Shown here: piece after piece, positions 25,596-34,617 of the stretch
Numbering within the stretch: position 1 is the stretch's first letter
Layout of the letters: the number at the start of each line of letters is the position of its first letter
Origin: Spirochaetota bacterium
GTDB lineage: Bacteria; Spirochaetota; UBA4802; UBA5550
Length of the DNA stretch: 64,000 bases
Assembly (NCBI GenBank): GCA_017999915.1
Contig: JAGNKX010000005.1
Coordinates: 246,667 to 310,666, forward strand
Reading direction: 5' to 3'
The notes under the pieces: generated by a model
What the model was told of the DNA's origin: nothing
The model's database searches: none
The model's input: the letters and a program-made list of their open reading frames with translations, nothing else
Program-made: the position numbers and the translations under genes

Positions 25596-26786
25596 ATGAA
25601 ATTCATCGAAGGGGGCCTTGAACAGGTCAAGGGTTTCACCTTTTCCGCCGTTGAATGCGGCATCAGGTACAGCGGCAGGCTGGATTACTGCCTCATCGCG
25701 GCGGAGGGGCCCTGCAGCGCCGCCGGCATGTTCACCACCAACAAGGTCAACGCCGCACCGGTGAAGCTGTGCCGGGCCAGGATCGGCGGCGACATCCGGG
25801 GTATACTCGTCAACGCCACCAACGCCAATGCCTGCACCGGCGACCAGGGATACCGGACCGCCGAAATCCTCACCGCGGACATCGCGGCGCGCCTGAAGGT
25901 CGCGCCCGAATCGATACTGATGGCCTCGACGGGCATCATCGGCCGGCAGCTCCCCCTTGACAAAATGCTGGCCGCCCATGAAGGCCTCGTCGCGGCCCTC
26001 GGCAGCGACGGGGGGCGGATAATTCCCCGGGCCATCATGACCACCGACACCGTGCCGAAAGAGGTCTGCGTCTCCTTTACGGCCCCGGCGGGAGAATTCC
26101 GCGTCGCCGGCACCGCCAAGGGATCCGGCATGATCGCCCCGAACATGGCCACGCTGCTCTGCTTTATCGTAACGGACGCGCCGGTGGCCCCCGATGACCT
26201 CGCCGCCATCTTCAGGCGCGGCGTCTCCTCGACGCTGAACGCCATCACCATAGACGGGGACATGTCCACCAACGACACGGCCATCATCCTTTCGCCGCGG
26301 TCGGCCAGGCCCCTCTCCGGCAAGGACGACCTGGCCTCCTTCGAAGAGGCCCTGGCCGCGGTTCTGGGACGTCTGTCGGAAATGCTCATCGATGACGGAG
26401 AGGGCACGACCAAGCGCGTCCGCGTCACGGTTAAAAACGCCGCCTCCGCCGGCGACGCGGAGCGGATCGCGCGGTCCGTGGCGCAGTCGCTCCTGGTGAA
26501 GACAGCCTTCTTCGGCAACGACCCGAACTGGGGCAGGATAGCGGCGGCTGCCGGGTACTCCGGGGCGGCCATCGACGAGAACAGGCTCTGCGTCTCCTTC
26601 GACGACATGCCCCTCCTGGTCGACGGCGCGCCGGTCCCCTTCGACCGCGACGGCCTGGTCGGCATCATGAAGAAAAACATCTTCGAGGTCTTCGTTGACG
26701 TGGGCCTCGGCTCGTCCGGATGGTCGATGCTCACGACGGATATCACCTTCGACTATGTCAGGATCAACGCCGAGTACTCGACCTAG
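25596..26786 (+). CDS. argJ: Bifunctional glutamate N-acetyltransferase / amino-acid acetyltransferase
   Basis: 396 residues from the ATG at 25596 (AAGGAAAC just upstream; the usual start, MKFIEGGLEQVKGF). ArgJ recycles the acetyl group from N-acetylornithine to glutamate and, when bifunctional, also uses acetyl-CoA. It is made as a precursor that cleaves itself before a Thr: the site KGSGMIAPNMATLL (175-188) is intact, with Thr186 as nucleophile. Other motifs are TNKVNAAPV, NATNANACTG and NDPNWGRI. The rest of the pathway here is argD, argF and argG. Confidence 0.95.
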   Translation: MKFIEGGLEQVKGFTFSAVECGIRYSGRLDYCLIAAEGPCSAAGMFTTNKVNAAPVKLCRARIGGDIRGILVNATNANACTGDQGYRTAEILTADIAARLKVAPESILMASTGIIGRQLPLDKMLAAHEGLVAALGSDGGRIIPRAIMTTDTVPKEVCVSFTAPAGEFRVAGTAKGSGMIAPNMATLLCFIVTDAPVAPDDLAAIFRRGVSSTLNAITIDGDMSTNDTAIILSPRSARPLSGKDDLASFEEALAAVLGRLSEMLIDDGEGTTKRVRVTVKNAASAGDAERIARSVAQSLLVKTAFFGNDPNWGRIAAAAGYSGAAIDENRLCVSFDDMPLLVDGAPVPFDRDGLVGIMKKNIFEVFVDVGLGSSGWSMLTTDITFDYVRINAEYST

Positions 26787-26879
26787 AGCCCGGTTCGATG
26801 CCCGGTTTTCGCGGCACACCCCTTCCGCCAAAAAAGTTGTGGACAGGGCTCATCCTTGCAGGGTAAAAAAAAGGACACG

Positions 26880-28409
26880 ATGAAAAACCGAAAGATATAT
26901 CTCATCAATCCGAAGAACCCCGAGAACTTCTGGACCATGGACAGTTCGGTCCGCGCGGTGGGGGTCAAAACCCTCATGCCCAACGCCGCGCTGGCGACCC
27001 TGGTGGCCCTCACCCCGGCCGATGCCGGCATCGAGTATCATTACTGCGACGAGAACGTGTCTCCCATACAATGGGAGGGCGATTACGACCTGGCGGCGGT
27101 CACCGGCTTTGTCCTGCATTCTGCCCGGATCAGGGAGATATGCGCCGCCTTCAGGGAAAGGGGCGTTCCCGTCGCCCTCGGCGGCGTCTATGCCACGCTC
27201 TACCCCCATGACGCCGAACAGCATGCCGATCATGTTTTCATCGGCGAAGCGGAATACACGTGGCCGCGGTTTCTCTCGGAGTGGGCGGCGGGCAAGGCCG
27301 AAAAAGTCTACAAGCAGGAAGAGCATGTGGACCTTACGGACAGTCCGGCGCCCGACTGGTCCCACATACGGGGCGGCGATTATCTCTACTTCCCGGTGCA
27401 GACCAGCAAGGGGTGCCCCAACAAATGCGATTTTTGCGACGCCATACGCCTGGTGGGACGGCGCTACCGTATGAAGACGATCCCCCAGATCATGACCGAG
27501 ATCGGGAACGCCTTCAGGGCCGGGGCGGAAACGGTGTTTTTCTCTGAAGATAATTTTTTCGTCAACAAGGCCTTCACCGTCGAGCTGCTGAACGAGATTA
27601 TCCGCTGGAACCGCTCGGTCAGGACCCCCCTCTCCTTCAGCGCCCAGGTGACGGTGCGCGTCGGGGAGGACGAGGAGATCCTCCGTCTCATGGCGGACGC
27701 GAAATTCTCGGTGCTTTTTCTCGGCGTCGAGAGCGTACGGCCGGAATGCCTCGCGGAAGTGAACAAGGGGCACATGGCGAAGGTGGACCCGTACAGGGCC
27801 GTGATGAACATATCCAGGTACGGAATACTCCCCTTTGTTGGGCTCATCGTCGGCTTCGATCACGACGACGAAAAAACCTTCGACGAGCTGGAGCAGTTCA
27901 TCGAAAGGACCAATACGCCTTTCGCCTCCATTAGCATACTGAGCGCGCCGGAAAACACGGTGCTCTACGACCGGCTTCGCGCCCAGGACAGGATATCCGG
28001 CGAGTTCGACGGCAAATGGCATTTCTCCACGAACATCGTCCAGAAAAGCATGCCCCTTCACGACCTCCTGCACGGTCACCGCTCGCTGTTCCGGAAGATA
28101 TACCATCCGGAGCGGTTCGAGCGGCGCTCCCTCAGATGGCTGGAGGGGATCGAATACCTTTCGTCCCATTACGGGAAATCCAGGATGAAGATGTCAAAGT
28201 TAATGAAGTTCTTTTTCATCACCTGGTTCTACGTTCTCCACGAGCCAGGACAGGTGCGAAACCTCTATTTCAGGTTCCTGAGGGAAGCATGGGACATCAA
28301 CCCCCGCCACTTCAAGAAGGCCATAACCATCATGTCGCAGTATACCCACCACTATGATTTCTCCATGAGCGCGTCATGGCAGGGGATCGATGAAAGCGCC
28401 GGGGATTGA
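26880..28409 (+). CDS. B12-binding-type radical SAM protein
   Basis: 509 residues from the ATG at 26880 (AAGGA upstream). Residues about 1-140 look like a cobalamin-binding-type domain without the DxHxxG motif. The radical SAM cluster motif is C179-x3-C183-x2-C186 (GCPNKCDFC). A barrel follows with FFSEDNFFVNK and FLGVESV, then a C-terminal part of the DUF4070 type (APENTVLYDRLRAQDRI). Related enzymes methylate or rearrange lipids, hopanoids or cofactors; the substrate is not evident. It stands alone, 93 bp after argJ. Confidence 0.85.
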   Translation: MKNRKIYLINPKNPENFWTMDSSVRAVGVKTLMPNAALATLVALTPADAGIEYHYCDENVSPIQWEGDYDLAAVTGFVLHSARIREICAAFRERGVPVALGGVYATLYPHDAEQHADHVFIGEAEYTWPRFLSEWAAGKAEKVYKQEEHVDLTDSPAPDWSHIRGGDYLYFPVQTSKGCPNKCDFCDAIRLVGRRYRMKTIPQIMTEIGNAFRAGAETVFFSEDNFFVNKAFTVELLNEIIRWNRSVRTPLSFSAQVTVRVGEDEEILRLMADAKFSVLFLGVESVRPECLAEVNKGHMAKVDPYRAVMNISRYGILPFVGLIVGFDHDDEKTFDELEQFIERTNTPFASISILSAPENTVLYDRLRAQDRISGEFDGKWHFSTNIVQKSMPLHDLLHGHRSLFRKIYHPERFERRSLRWLEGIEYLSSHYGKSRMKMSKLMKFFFITWFYVLHEPGQVRNLYFRFLREAWDINPRHFKKAITIMSQYTHHYDFSMSASWQGIDESAGD

Positions 28410-28424
28410 AAATTCCAATTTTCA
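28407..28424 (+). terminator. Hairpin overlapping the radical SAM stop codon
   Basis: TGAAAATT/AATTTTCA with a 2-nt centre begins at the stop codon itself. It is A/T-only, so stability is low. A poly-A stretch (28440-28447) follows rather than poly-T, so terminator function on the plus strand is doubtful. Confidence 0.25.
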
Positions 28425-28587
28425 GAGACGCCCTTAATTAAAAAAAATAGTGGACAGATCGCCGAAAATATACTTTATTATTTATATTGCATTCAGACAG
28501 ATTTTAAGCCATCAAGGCTCATGGGTCTCAATACATGCTTGTTATGTGGGTTATCGGCGGAAAAAATAACATTGTAATCCATTATTT

Positions 28588-28923
28588 ATGAAAGAACGCA
28601 GAAAGCATGAACGCACGGGCAATATCCGGGTCCGCGCGAAATTCCAGGTGAAGCCGTCCGATACCGATGACAGCTCCTATCCCATCATCAATATCAGCCT
28701 CGGCGGCATCCTCGTTGAATATCCCGGCGAGTTGAAGGCAAATCAGCTGGTCACCATATCCTTCGATCCCGCCGATACGGCCCTGAACCTGAGTTCACGC
28801 ATTAAAGCCATCGTGGTTAGATGCGAAAACGGGCCGGAACATTACCATATCGCCCTGATGTTTGTCAATCCCTCCAGAATCGAAGAGGGAGAGATCCGTG
28901 AAATCATCAAGTCCCACAAGTAG
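28588..28923 (+). CDS. PilZ-domain protein, c-di-GMP receptor
   Basis: 111 residues, a stand-alone PilZ domain. The c-di-GMP binding signature is present: R5-x3-R9 near the N-terminus (ERRKHER) and NxSxxG (NISLGG) about 27 residues later. Predicted to bind cyclic di-GMP and act on an unknown partner, for example motility or envelope control. There is no visible ribosome binding site before the ATG. It is monocistronic, with gaps of about 178 and 133 bp on either side. Confidence 0.9.
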   Translation: MKERRKHERTGNIRVRAKFQVKPSDTDDSSYPIINISLGGILVEYPGELKANQLVTISFDPADTALNLSSRIKAIVVRCENGPEHYHIALMFVNPSRIEEGEIREIIKSHK

Positions 28924-29056
28924 CCCGTAACGCCAGAACGCATCGCGCGCAAATACCGCACATTACCCCGCCGGAACGATCACGAGCATCAGCGGCCGGG
29001 ATGAGCCTACAATTTCAGTTGACAACAATGCCCGTACGGTCTAGATTAAAATCCAT

Positions 29057-30157
29057 ATGTTGAAACGATTTTCCATATATGCCGCGCTGATCCTGGCGCT
29101 GTCGGTCGCCGCCTCCGCGCAGACGCGAAAGGACCGGATCCTCATCTACAACATCTCCATCGCCTACGAGAAAAGCATTTTCATCGATACGCGCCGTAAG
29201 GCCGCCACAGAGGAGTTCGGGCATTTTTCCTTCATCATCCCCCACACCATCGCGCAGAACCTGAACTCCTCCGGCAGGGTCGAGGCCAGGAAAATCGACG
29301 GCGAGCTTCCCATTAAGGACATGGGCAGCGACGCCTTTTATGACGACATGGAGAGGCTGGGCAACCGGTACGGGGCGCAGTATATCATCGGCGGGCGCGC
29401 CACGGTTCGGGGAAGGAAGCTCTCCCTGGAGCTGGCCCTGATAAACGTCAAAACGCGGGATTTCATTGCCATCATCAAGGACAGCTTCGAAACGGGGGCG
29501 GAGCTCAAGAGCATCATCAATGAAATATCCGTCAACATCGAGCAGAAGCTCGGCGTATACCGGGCGGAAACCGCGGGCCGGCGCAGGGGCGGCGAGCGCC
29601 GCGAAGGCCGGGTCGAGACAGGACCGTCTCCCTTCCTCAAGGTCTACCGCGGCGCCCTTGACCGCGTCGGCTTCGGCGTGCAGACGGGCCGTTTCTTCAT
29701 CAAGGGCCCCTTTTCCAGGATATACGCGGATTCCGAGTATTACAGCCCCTACCTTTCCTGCGATATCCTGAAATGGTTCGGCCTCACGGCGCAGGCCGAT
29801 TACCTGAAGGCGGACAACGAGAACATCATCGTCAAGCAGAGATCGACTATGATGCTCTGGGCCGTCACCCTCAATGCCGATTTCACCTACATGTTCTTCG
29901 AGCATTTCGGCGTGAAGCTCACGGCGGGCTTCGGCGCTTCAATGGGCAGGATCGTCATGGGAACCGGGGACAATCCCTTCCTGGGGATCGTTTCCGCGCG
30001 GAAAAGCAACGATCCCTACCTCAACCTGGCCGCGTCGCTCAACCTCAGGTTCAAGCCCCTGGAGATCAATGCCGGCGGCGGATATAAATCGGCCTTTTTC
30101 AAGGGTAAGTCCCTCTCGCTGATCACCGTCTTCTTCGGCGTGGGCTTCCACTTGTAA
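29057..30157 (+). CDS. Outer-membrane protein with CsgG-like N-terminal and barrel domain
   Basis: 366 residues. Signal peptide ending ASAQ. Residues about 25-165 look like a nucleotide-free TolB/CsgG-type alpha-beta domain (DRILIYNISIAYEKS..., then QYIIGGRATVRGRKLSLELALINVKTRD). After an Arg/Gly-rich linker, residues about 185-366 show strands typical of a small beta-barrel (VGFGVQTGRFFIKG ... FFGVGFHL). The function is unknown; the combination suggests an envelope protein with a periplasmic sensing or assembly part. Confidence 0.65.
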   Translation: MLKRFSIYAALILALSVAASAQTRKDRILIYNISIAYEKSIFIDTRRKAATEEFGHFSFIIPHTIAQNLNSSGRVEARKIDGELPIKDMGSDAFYDDMERLGNRYGAQYIIGGRATVRGRKLSLELALINVKTRDFIAIIKDSFETGAELKSIINEISVNIEQKLGVYRAETAGRRRGGERREGRVETGPSPFLKVYRGALDRVGFGVQTGRFFIKGPFSRIYADSEYYSPYLSCDILKWFGLTAQADYLKADNENIIVKQRSTMMLWAVTLNADFTYMFFEHFGVKLTAGFGASMGRIVMGTGDNPFLGIVSARKSNDPYLNLAASLNLRFKPLEINAGGGYKSAFFKGKSLSLITVFFGVGFHL

Positions 30158-30198
30158 TTAGCGCCCGCCAAGTTTTAAAACATGCTCTTATAATTTTC

Positions 30199-30226
30199 TT
30201 GACATCCGAAGATGTTATTTTACGGT
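30199..30226 (+). promoter_or_regulatory. Candidate argDF promoter
   Basis: TTGACA (30199-30204), a 16-bp spacer and TACGGT (30221-30226), which keeps TA---T. It starts 41 bp after the previous gene and lies 109 bp before argD, with a terminator-like hairpin between. Confidence 0.4.
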
Positions 30227-30271
30227 GTACGTTACGATAATTAATCATTCCATATATGACTTTTATCAGGT

Positions 30272-30303
30272 AATCGGGATCGTTCCCGATTTATTTTTTT
30301 TTA
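30272..30303 (+). terminator. Terminator-like hairpin in the argD leader
   Basis: AATCGGGA/TCCCGATT with a 4-nt loop is followed by an uninterrupted T run (30293-30302), a textbook Rho-independent terminator. It lies between the candidate promoter and the argD start, so it could act as a leader attenuator. Alternatively it ends the transcript of the gene at 29057, 115 bp upstream. Confidence 0.75.
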
Positions 30304-30334
30304 GGAAAGACACTTACGACACCGGGTTAGGATC

Positions 30335-31552
30335 ATGGCCTCCACAAAACTTAAAAAGATAATGACCGACGACAAGAACCACCTGTTCCAGAATTACGGG
30401 AACAGGCAGAAAGTTTGCTTCGTCAGGGGCCGGAACAGCTACCTCTACGACCAGGACAACAGGAAGTACGTCGACTTCTTTTCCGGCATAGCCGTGTCCA
30501 GCCTGGGTTACGGCACCAAGGCCTATGCGAAGGCCCTGCACCGCCAGGTGGACAGCATCATACACAGCTCCAACCATTATTTCAACAGGGAGCAGAACGA
30601 GGCCGGCAGGCTCCTGAACGAGGTGTCCTTCCCCGGGAAGACCCTCTTTGTCAACAGCGGCACCGAGGCCACCGAGGCGGCCATCAAGCTCGCCCGCCGC
30701 TACGGCCTGAGCCACGGGAAGGACCGCTACCGCATCATCACCTTTGACAATTCATTCCACGGAAGGACCTACGGCGGCATGACCGCCACGGCCCAGAAGA
30801 AGATCCATGACGGATTCGGGCCCCTGGTGCCGGGCTTCACCTACCTTCCGGGAAACGATATCAAGATATTCGAGAAGGAGATCAGGAAAAACCGCGATGT
30901 CTGCGCGGTCATGATCGAGCTCATCCAGGGCGAAGGGGGGATACAGGTAGCCGATAAGAGGTTCGTCAAGGACCTGTTCCGCCTCTGCAACAAGAACGGC
31001 ATACTCACCATCGTCGACGAGGTGCAGACCGGCGTCGGCAGGACCGGGACCATGTTCGCCTACCAGCATTTCGGCGTGGTCCCCGACATCATCACCATGG
31101 CCAAGGGCCTGGCCGGCGGCGTCCCCATCGGGGCGATACACGCGAAGAATTTCCTGCCGGAATTCCTGCCCAGGGGGACCCACGGGACCACCTTCGGCGG
31201 GAACCATCTCGCCTGCGCCGCGGCCGCCGCCGTGCTGAAGCAGGTGCGCGCCAAGGCCTTCCTCGCCAACGTGAACGCCGTGGGCGGCTATTTCTTCGAC
31301 GCGCTGAACGGCCTCTCGAAGAAGGTCGGATTCATAAAGGAAGTTCGCGGCCTGGGCCTGCACATCGGCATCGAGCTCACGAAGCCGGGGGCGGACCTGG
31401 TGCCGAAGGCCCTGGAAAAGGGACTGGTGATCAACTGCACGGCCGACAAGGTCATCAGGATCATGCCGCCCCTGAACATCACCCTGAAAACGGCGCGGGA
31501 AGGCATGAAGATCCTCGAGCGTCTATTCCTGGAAGAGGGAGGCGCGCAGTGA
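30335..31552 (+). CDS. argD: Acetylornithine aminotransferase
   Basis: 405 residues, class-III PLP aminotransferase. It converts N-acetylglutamate semialdehyde to N-acetylornithine; members may also act on succinyl-diaminopimelate semialdehyde. Motifs: FVNSGTEATEAAIKLAR, FHGRTYGGM, VDEVQTGVGRTG (about 227-238), and the PLP lysine Lys257 in TMAKGLAGG. It overlaps argF by four bases (GTGA), so the two are translationally coupled. Confidence 0.92.
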   Translation: MASTKLKKIMTDDKNHLFQNYGNRQKVCFVRGRNSYLYDQDNRKYVDFFSGIAVSSLGYGTKAYAKALHRQVDSIIHSSNHYFNREQNEAGRLLNEVSFPGKTLFVNSGTEATEAAIKLARRYGLSHGKDRYRIITFDNSFHGRTYGGMTATAQKKIHDGFGPLVPGFTYLPGNDIKIFEKEIRKNRDVCAVMIELIQGEGGIQVADKRFVKDLFRLCNKNGILTIVDEVQTGVGRTGTMFAYQHFGVVPDIITMAKGLAGGVPIGAIHAKNFLPEFLPRGTHGTTFGGNHLACAAAAAVLKQVRAKAFLANVNAVGGYFFDALNGLSKKVGFIKEVRGLGLHIGIELTKPGADLVPKALEKGLVINCTADKVIRIMPPLNITLKTAREGMKILERLFLEEGGAQ

Positions 31553-32493
31553 ATATTCCCAAGATCAAAACCAAGGACCTTATCGCCGTGAGCGACCTCG
31601 AAAAGGGCGAGATCATGGACATCTTCAGCCTGGCCGCGGGCCTGAAAAGGGACGCGGCCAGGGGAAAGCACCCCGACTTTTTGCACAAGAAATCCCTCGC
31701 CATGATCTTCGAAAAGAGCTCCACCAGGACCAGGGTCTCCTTCGAGACCGGCGTCACCCAGCTCGGCGGCCACGCCCTCTTCCTGGACGGCAACGACATA
31801 CAGCTCAAGCGGGGCGAGACGATCGTCGACACCGCGAAGGTGCTTTCACGCTACGTGGACGGCATCATGATACGGACCTTCTCCCACGACAATGTCGTGG
31901 AGCTGGCGAAGAGCGCCACCGTGCCGGTCATCAACGGCCTCAGCGACGAGCATCACCCGTGCCAGGCCCTGGCGGACTTCTTCACCATCTTCGAGCGCGA
32001 GGGGAACTTCAAGAAGACGCACCTGGCCTACGTGGGCGACGGCAACAACGTGGCCAACTCCCTCATCCAGTGCGCCGCCATCCTGGGCGCGGACATATCT
32101 ATCGCCTGCCCCAAGCAATACGAGCCGGACCCCTACGTGGTGGACGACGCGCGAAAGATCGCGGCCCGGTCCGGATCGACCATCGTCATAACCAGGGACC
32201 CGGAAACCGCCGTCAAGAACGCCAACTACATCTACACCGACGTGTGGATCAGCATGGGCGAGGAAAAGAAGGCCGCCGCCAAGAGAAAGGCCCTGGCGAA
32301 ATACAAGATCACCAAGGAGCTTCTCAGCAAGGGACGGGCCGATTCCAAGGTGATGCACTGCCTTCCCGCCCACCGCGACGAGGAGATCGAGGGCGACGTC
32401 CTCGACTCGGGGCGTTCCATCGTGTTCGACGAGGCTGAGAACAGGCTCCACGTGCAGAAAGCGGTGATGTGCGCCCTCATGGCCAGGCGGTAA
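31549..32493 (+). CDS. argF: Ornithine carbamoyltransferase
   Basis: 314 residues; the GTG start overlaps the argD stop. It makes citrulline from ornithine and carbamoyl phosphate. The carbamoyl-phosphate motif S-T-R-T-R is at 58-62; HHPCQALADF and HCLPAHRDEE are the ornithine-site motifs. The HCLP form and the plain family length argue for ornithine rather than N-acetylornithine or putrescine as substrate. ArgG for the next step lies at 47549. Confidence 0.95.
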   Translation: MNIPKIKTKDLIAVSDLEKGEIMDIFSLAAGLKRDAARGKHPDFLHKKSLAMIFEKSSTRTRVSFETGVTQLGGHALFLDGNDIQLKRGETIVDTAKVLSRYVDGIMIRTFSHDNVVELAKSATVPVINGLSDEHHPCQALADFFTIFEREGNFKKTHLAYVGDGNNVANSLIQCAAILGADISIACPKQYEPDPYVVDDARKIAARSGSTIVITRDPETAVKNANYIYTDVWISMGEEKKAAAKRKALAKYKITKELLSKGRADSKVMHCLPAHRDEEIEGDVLDSGRSIVFDEAENRLHVQKAVMCALMARR

Positions 32494-32656
32494 CGCCGGC
32501 GGCCCCGGCAACTCCATTCGCAATTCATTGTATCTAACCGGTTCCCGCCGCGGTTACTGGTTGACAATTATCCGTTTCCATGGTAATGAACACCCACAGG
32601 CTCCGAAGAGAGGGAGAGCGCCTTAAAAATCAAACAATACCTGGGGGTACACGCTT

Positions 32657-33994
32657 ATGAAGATTCCGGCCGGAATAGTGTCCGTTATTTGCTTCATCGC
32701 CCTTGCCTCGTCCGCTCTCAGCGCCGGCGAAGCCTCTTCGCAGGGTGAGAAACTCTACCAGTATCTTTCGCAGAAGATCATCACCGAAGGTGACACGTCC
32801 TTCACGGAGGGCCTGAACGCCCGCTCCCGCGGCCTCGACTGGTCCGGGGCCCGCACCGCCGAGGTGACCGGCAACCTCCGCATCCTGAAGCCGAAAGGAT
32901 CCGGCGGCGCCCTTTACTTCATCCGGGACGCCGGCGGCGCCATGTACATCCTCTCCCTGCCAGCGGAGGGGGGGACCTCGCCGGAGAAACTTGAGAAGAT
33001 GACCGAGAACAGGATGAGCTTCACCCTGGAGACCCTCGCCGGCGACCATGAAGGAAGGGCCTACCTGTTCGCACGGATCAAGGGCGAGCCGAAGGCCTCC
33101 CTCTTTGATAAAATATTCAAGATATCCATAGTGCTCATGCTCTTTTTCGTCATGGTGGGGATGGGACTCACCCTGAAGATCGGCGACTTCACCCTGGTCT
33201 TCCGCAAGCCCCGGGGCATCGTTATCGGCGTTCTTCTCCAGTACGGCCTGATGCCCCTGATAGCCCTGGGCTTAAGCCATCTCTTCGGTTTTTACCAAGC
33301 CTATCCCTTCATCTTCATGGGGCTGATCCTGGCCACGGCGAGCCCGGCGGGGGTCACCTCGAACCTGCTGACCCAGTTCGCCAAGGGAGACCTGGCCCTT
33401 TCCATATCGCTGACCTCGATCTCCACCATACTGGCGCTTTTCTGCACGCCCCTGCTCCTCACTCTCTACGGAAACACCGGCGCCGGGGCGACCGTTCCCG
33501 CCGTTCTTATCGCCCAGACCATCGTCGTCCTGGTCATCATCCCCCTGGCCGTGGGCATGACGGTGCGGGCCCGCGCTGAAAAGATCGCGACAAAGGCGGC
33601 GCCCCTCTTCTCGGTGCTGGGCATCGTCACGGTCCTCTTCATCATGGTGACCGGCGTGGCGGGCAACATCACCGCCCTGACCGACACGGAGCGCTACAGC
33701 GTCTCCTTTTACTTCGTTCCCCTCATACTGGCCCTAACCGGCATGGCCGTCGCGGTCGGGGCCGCGAAGATCTTCCGGATGCCCTCGCGGCAGGTGCGCT
33801 CCCTGGCCTTTGAGGCGGGCGTGCGCAATTCGGCCCTTTCCATGACCCTGGCCATTCTCATCCAGGACCAGATCGGGGACTTTTACAGTTCCCTCTTCAT
33901 CGTCAACGGCATCTACGGGCTGGAGATGTACATCGCGGGATTGATCTTCGTGTTCCTGTTCAGGAAGTTTTCCTCCGGTGAGGCGGCGGAGTAA
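32657..33994 (+). CDS. BASS-family transporter with extra N-terminal periplasmic domain
   Basis: 445 residues, longer than the usual about 300-330. Residues 1-22 are a signal peptide or first helix. Residues about 23-150 are hydrophilic, with no helix pattern (a mostly beta, extracytoplasmic-looking domain). Residues about 158-440 form nine to ten membrane helices of the bile acid:sodium symporter family, with GMGLTLKIGDF, ATASPAGVTSNLLTQFA and EAGVRNSALSM in the usual order. It probably imports or exports an organic anion with sodium. The N-terminal domain is unusual and may bind ligand. It follows the argDF genes on the same strand. Confidence 0.85.
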   Translation: MKIPAGIVSVICFIALASSALSAGEASSQGEKLYQYLSQKIITEGDTSFTEGLNARSRGLDWSGARTAEVTGNLRILKPKGSGGALYFIRDAGGAMYILSLPAEGGTSPEKLEKMTENRMSFTLETLAGDHEGRAYLFARIKGEPKASLFDKIFKISIVLMLFFVMVGMGLTLKIGDFTLVFRKPRGIVIGVLLQYGLMPLIALGLSHLFGFYQAYPFIFMGLILATASPAGVTSNLLTQFAKGDLALSISLTSISTILALFCTPLLLTLYGNTGAGATVPAVLIAQTIVVLVIIPLAVGMTVRARAEKIATKAAPLFSVLGIVTVLFIMVTGVAGNITALTDTERYSVSFYFVPLILALTGMAVAVGAAKIFRMPSRQVRSLAFEAGVRNSALSMTLAILIQDQIGDFYSSLFIVNGIYGLEMYIAGLIFVFLFRKFSSGEAAE

Positions 33995-34003
33995 AGTCCG
34001 CCG

Positions 34004-34516
34004 CTATTCCGAGCAGACGCTTTTCGCAGGCTTGGTTGATTTCACCTTTTGGGCCGCGTCCCGGGCCGCTTTAGCAAGTGCGGATGACGCCGGCAGCTCA
34101 TAGCCGTTGTCCGGCACATAGAGGGCGTCCGGCCCTGTGCCGCAGAGGCTCACGATGATCGGATACCCTGGCAGGATCGGGTCGATGTCGCTCTCGGCCA
34201 TGACCGAGAAGGTGATCCTTTCGTAGCGGGGGCCCCGCAGGGTTTCCAGCACCCTGGCGCGGTAGATATGGTTCACGTAGCCCCCGAGGCGGCGCAGGGG
34301 GCCCTTCTCCTTAACCTTTCCCTTCTCTATGAACACGATGGCGGAGTAGTCTGTGGTGGCGATGTTGGCCCTGACCAGATCCGGGGTGATACCCTCATAC
34401 TCAGGGGCAACCTTCATGACGGAACTGTTCTCGGTCCAGGTGTCGCAGGAAGGAAGGAGGACAAGGAAGGCGATAACTATCGGGAATGTTTTACAGTGTA
34501 TCATCATGCGTATCAT
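34004..34516 (-). CDS. Lipoprotein, unknown function
   Basis: 170 residues. Signal peptide ending in lipobox L-L-P-S-C. The mature part has one compact domain with EYEGITPDLVRANIATTDYSAIVFIEKGKV, an R-A-R-V-L-E-T-L-R-G stretch and a basic C-terminus ending in Cys-Ser-Glu. Not recognised. ATG at 34516 is followed by further ATGs at 34507 and 34504; no ribosome binding site decides between them. The 14-bp repeat lies in its signal peptide. It is convergent with the BASS gene, 9 bp away. Confidence 0.65.
   Translation of the reverse strand: MIRMMIHCKTFPIVIAFLVLLPSCDTWTENSSVMKVAPEYEGITPDLVRANIATTDYSAIVFIEKGKVKEKGPLRRLGGYVNHIYRARVLETLRGPRYERITFSVMAESDIDPILPGYPIIVSLCGTGPDALYVPDNGYELPASSALAKAARDAAQKVKSTKPAKSVCSE
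34470..34483. repeat. (G)CGATAACTATCGG repeat inside a lipoprotein signal peptide
   Basis: Matches 13 of 14 positions. On the coding strand it is read as F-P-I-V-I-A, in the same codon phase (ATA GTT ATC = I-V-I) as the copies at 3887 and 5410. Confidence 0.75.
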
Positions 34517-34569
34517 GAAGGATAGTTCGGGGATTGCAAGTATTTATTCGGGAAATGTATGATATAAAA

Positions 34570-34598
34570 AGCCCCCTGCGAGGGATAAGCAGGGGGCT
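34570..34598 (-). terminator. Rho-independent terminator of the giant lipoprotein gene
   Basis: On the minus strand AGCCCCCTGC pairs with GCAGGGGGCT around a 9-nt loop and is followed by TTTTTAT. It lies 19 bp after the stop codon of the gene that ends at 34618. A very similar terminator follows the paralogue (39801-39827). Confidence 0.9.
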
Positions 34599-34617
34599 GT
34601 GAGAATCCCTAATAGTT

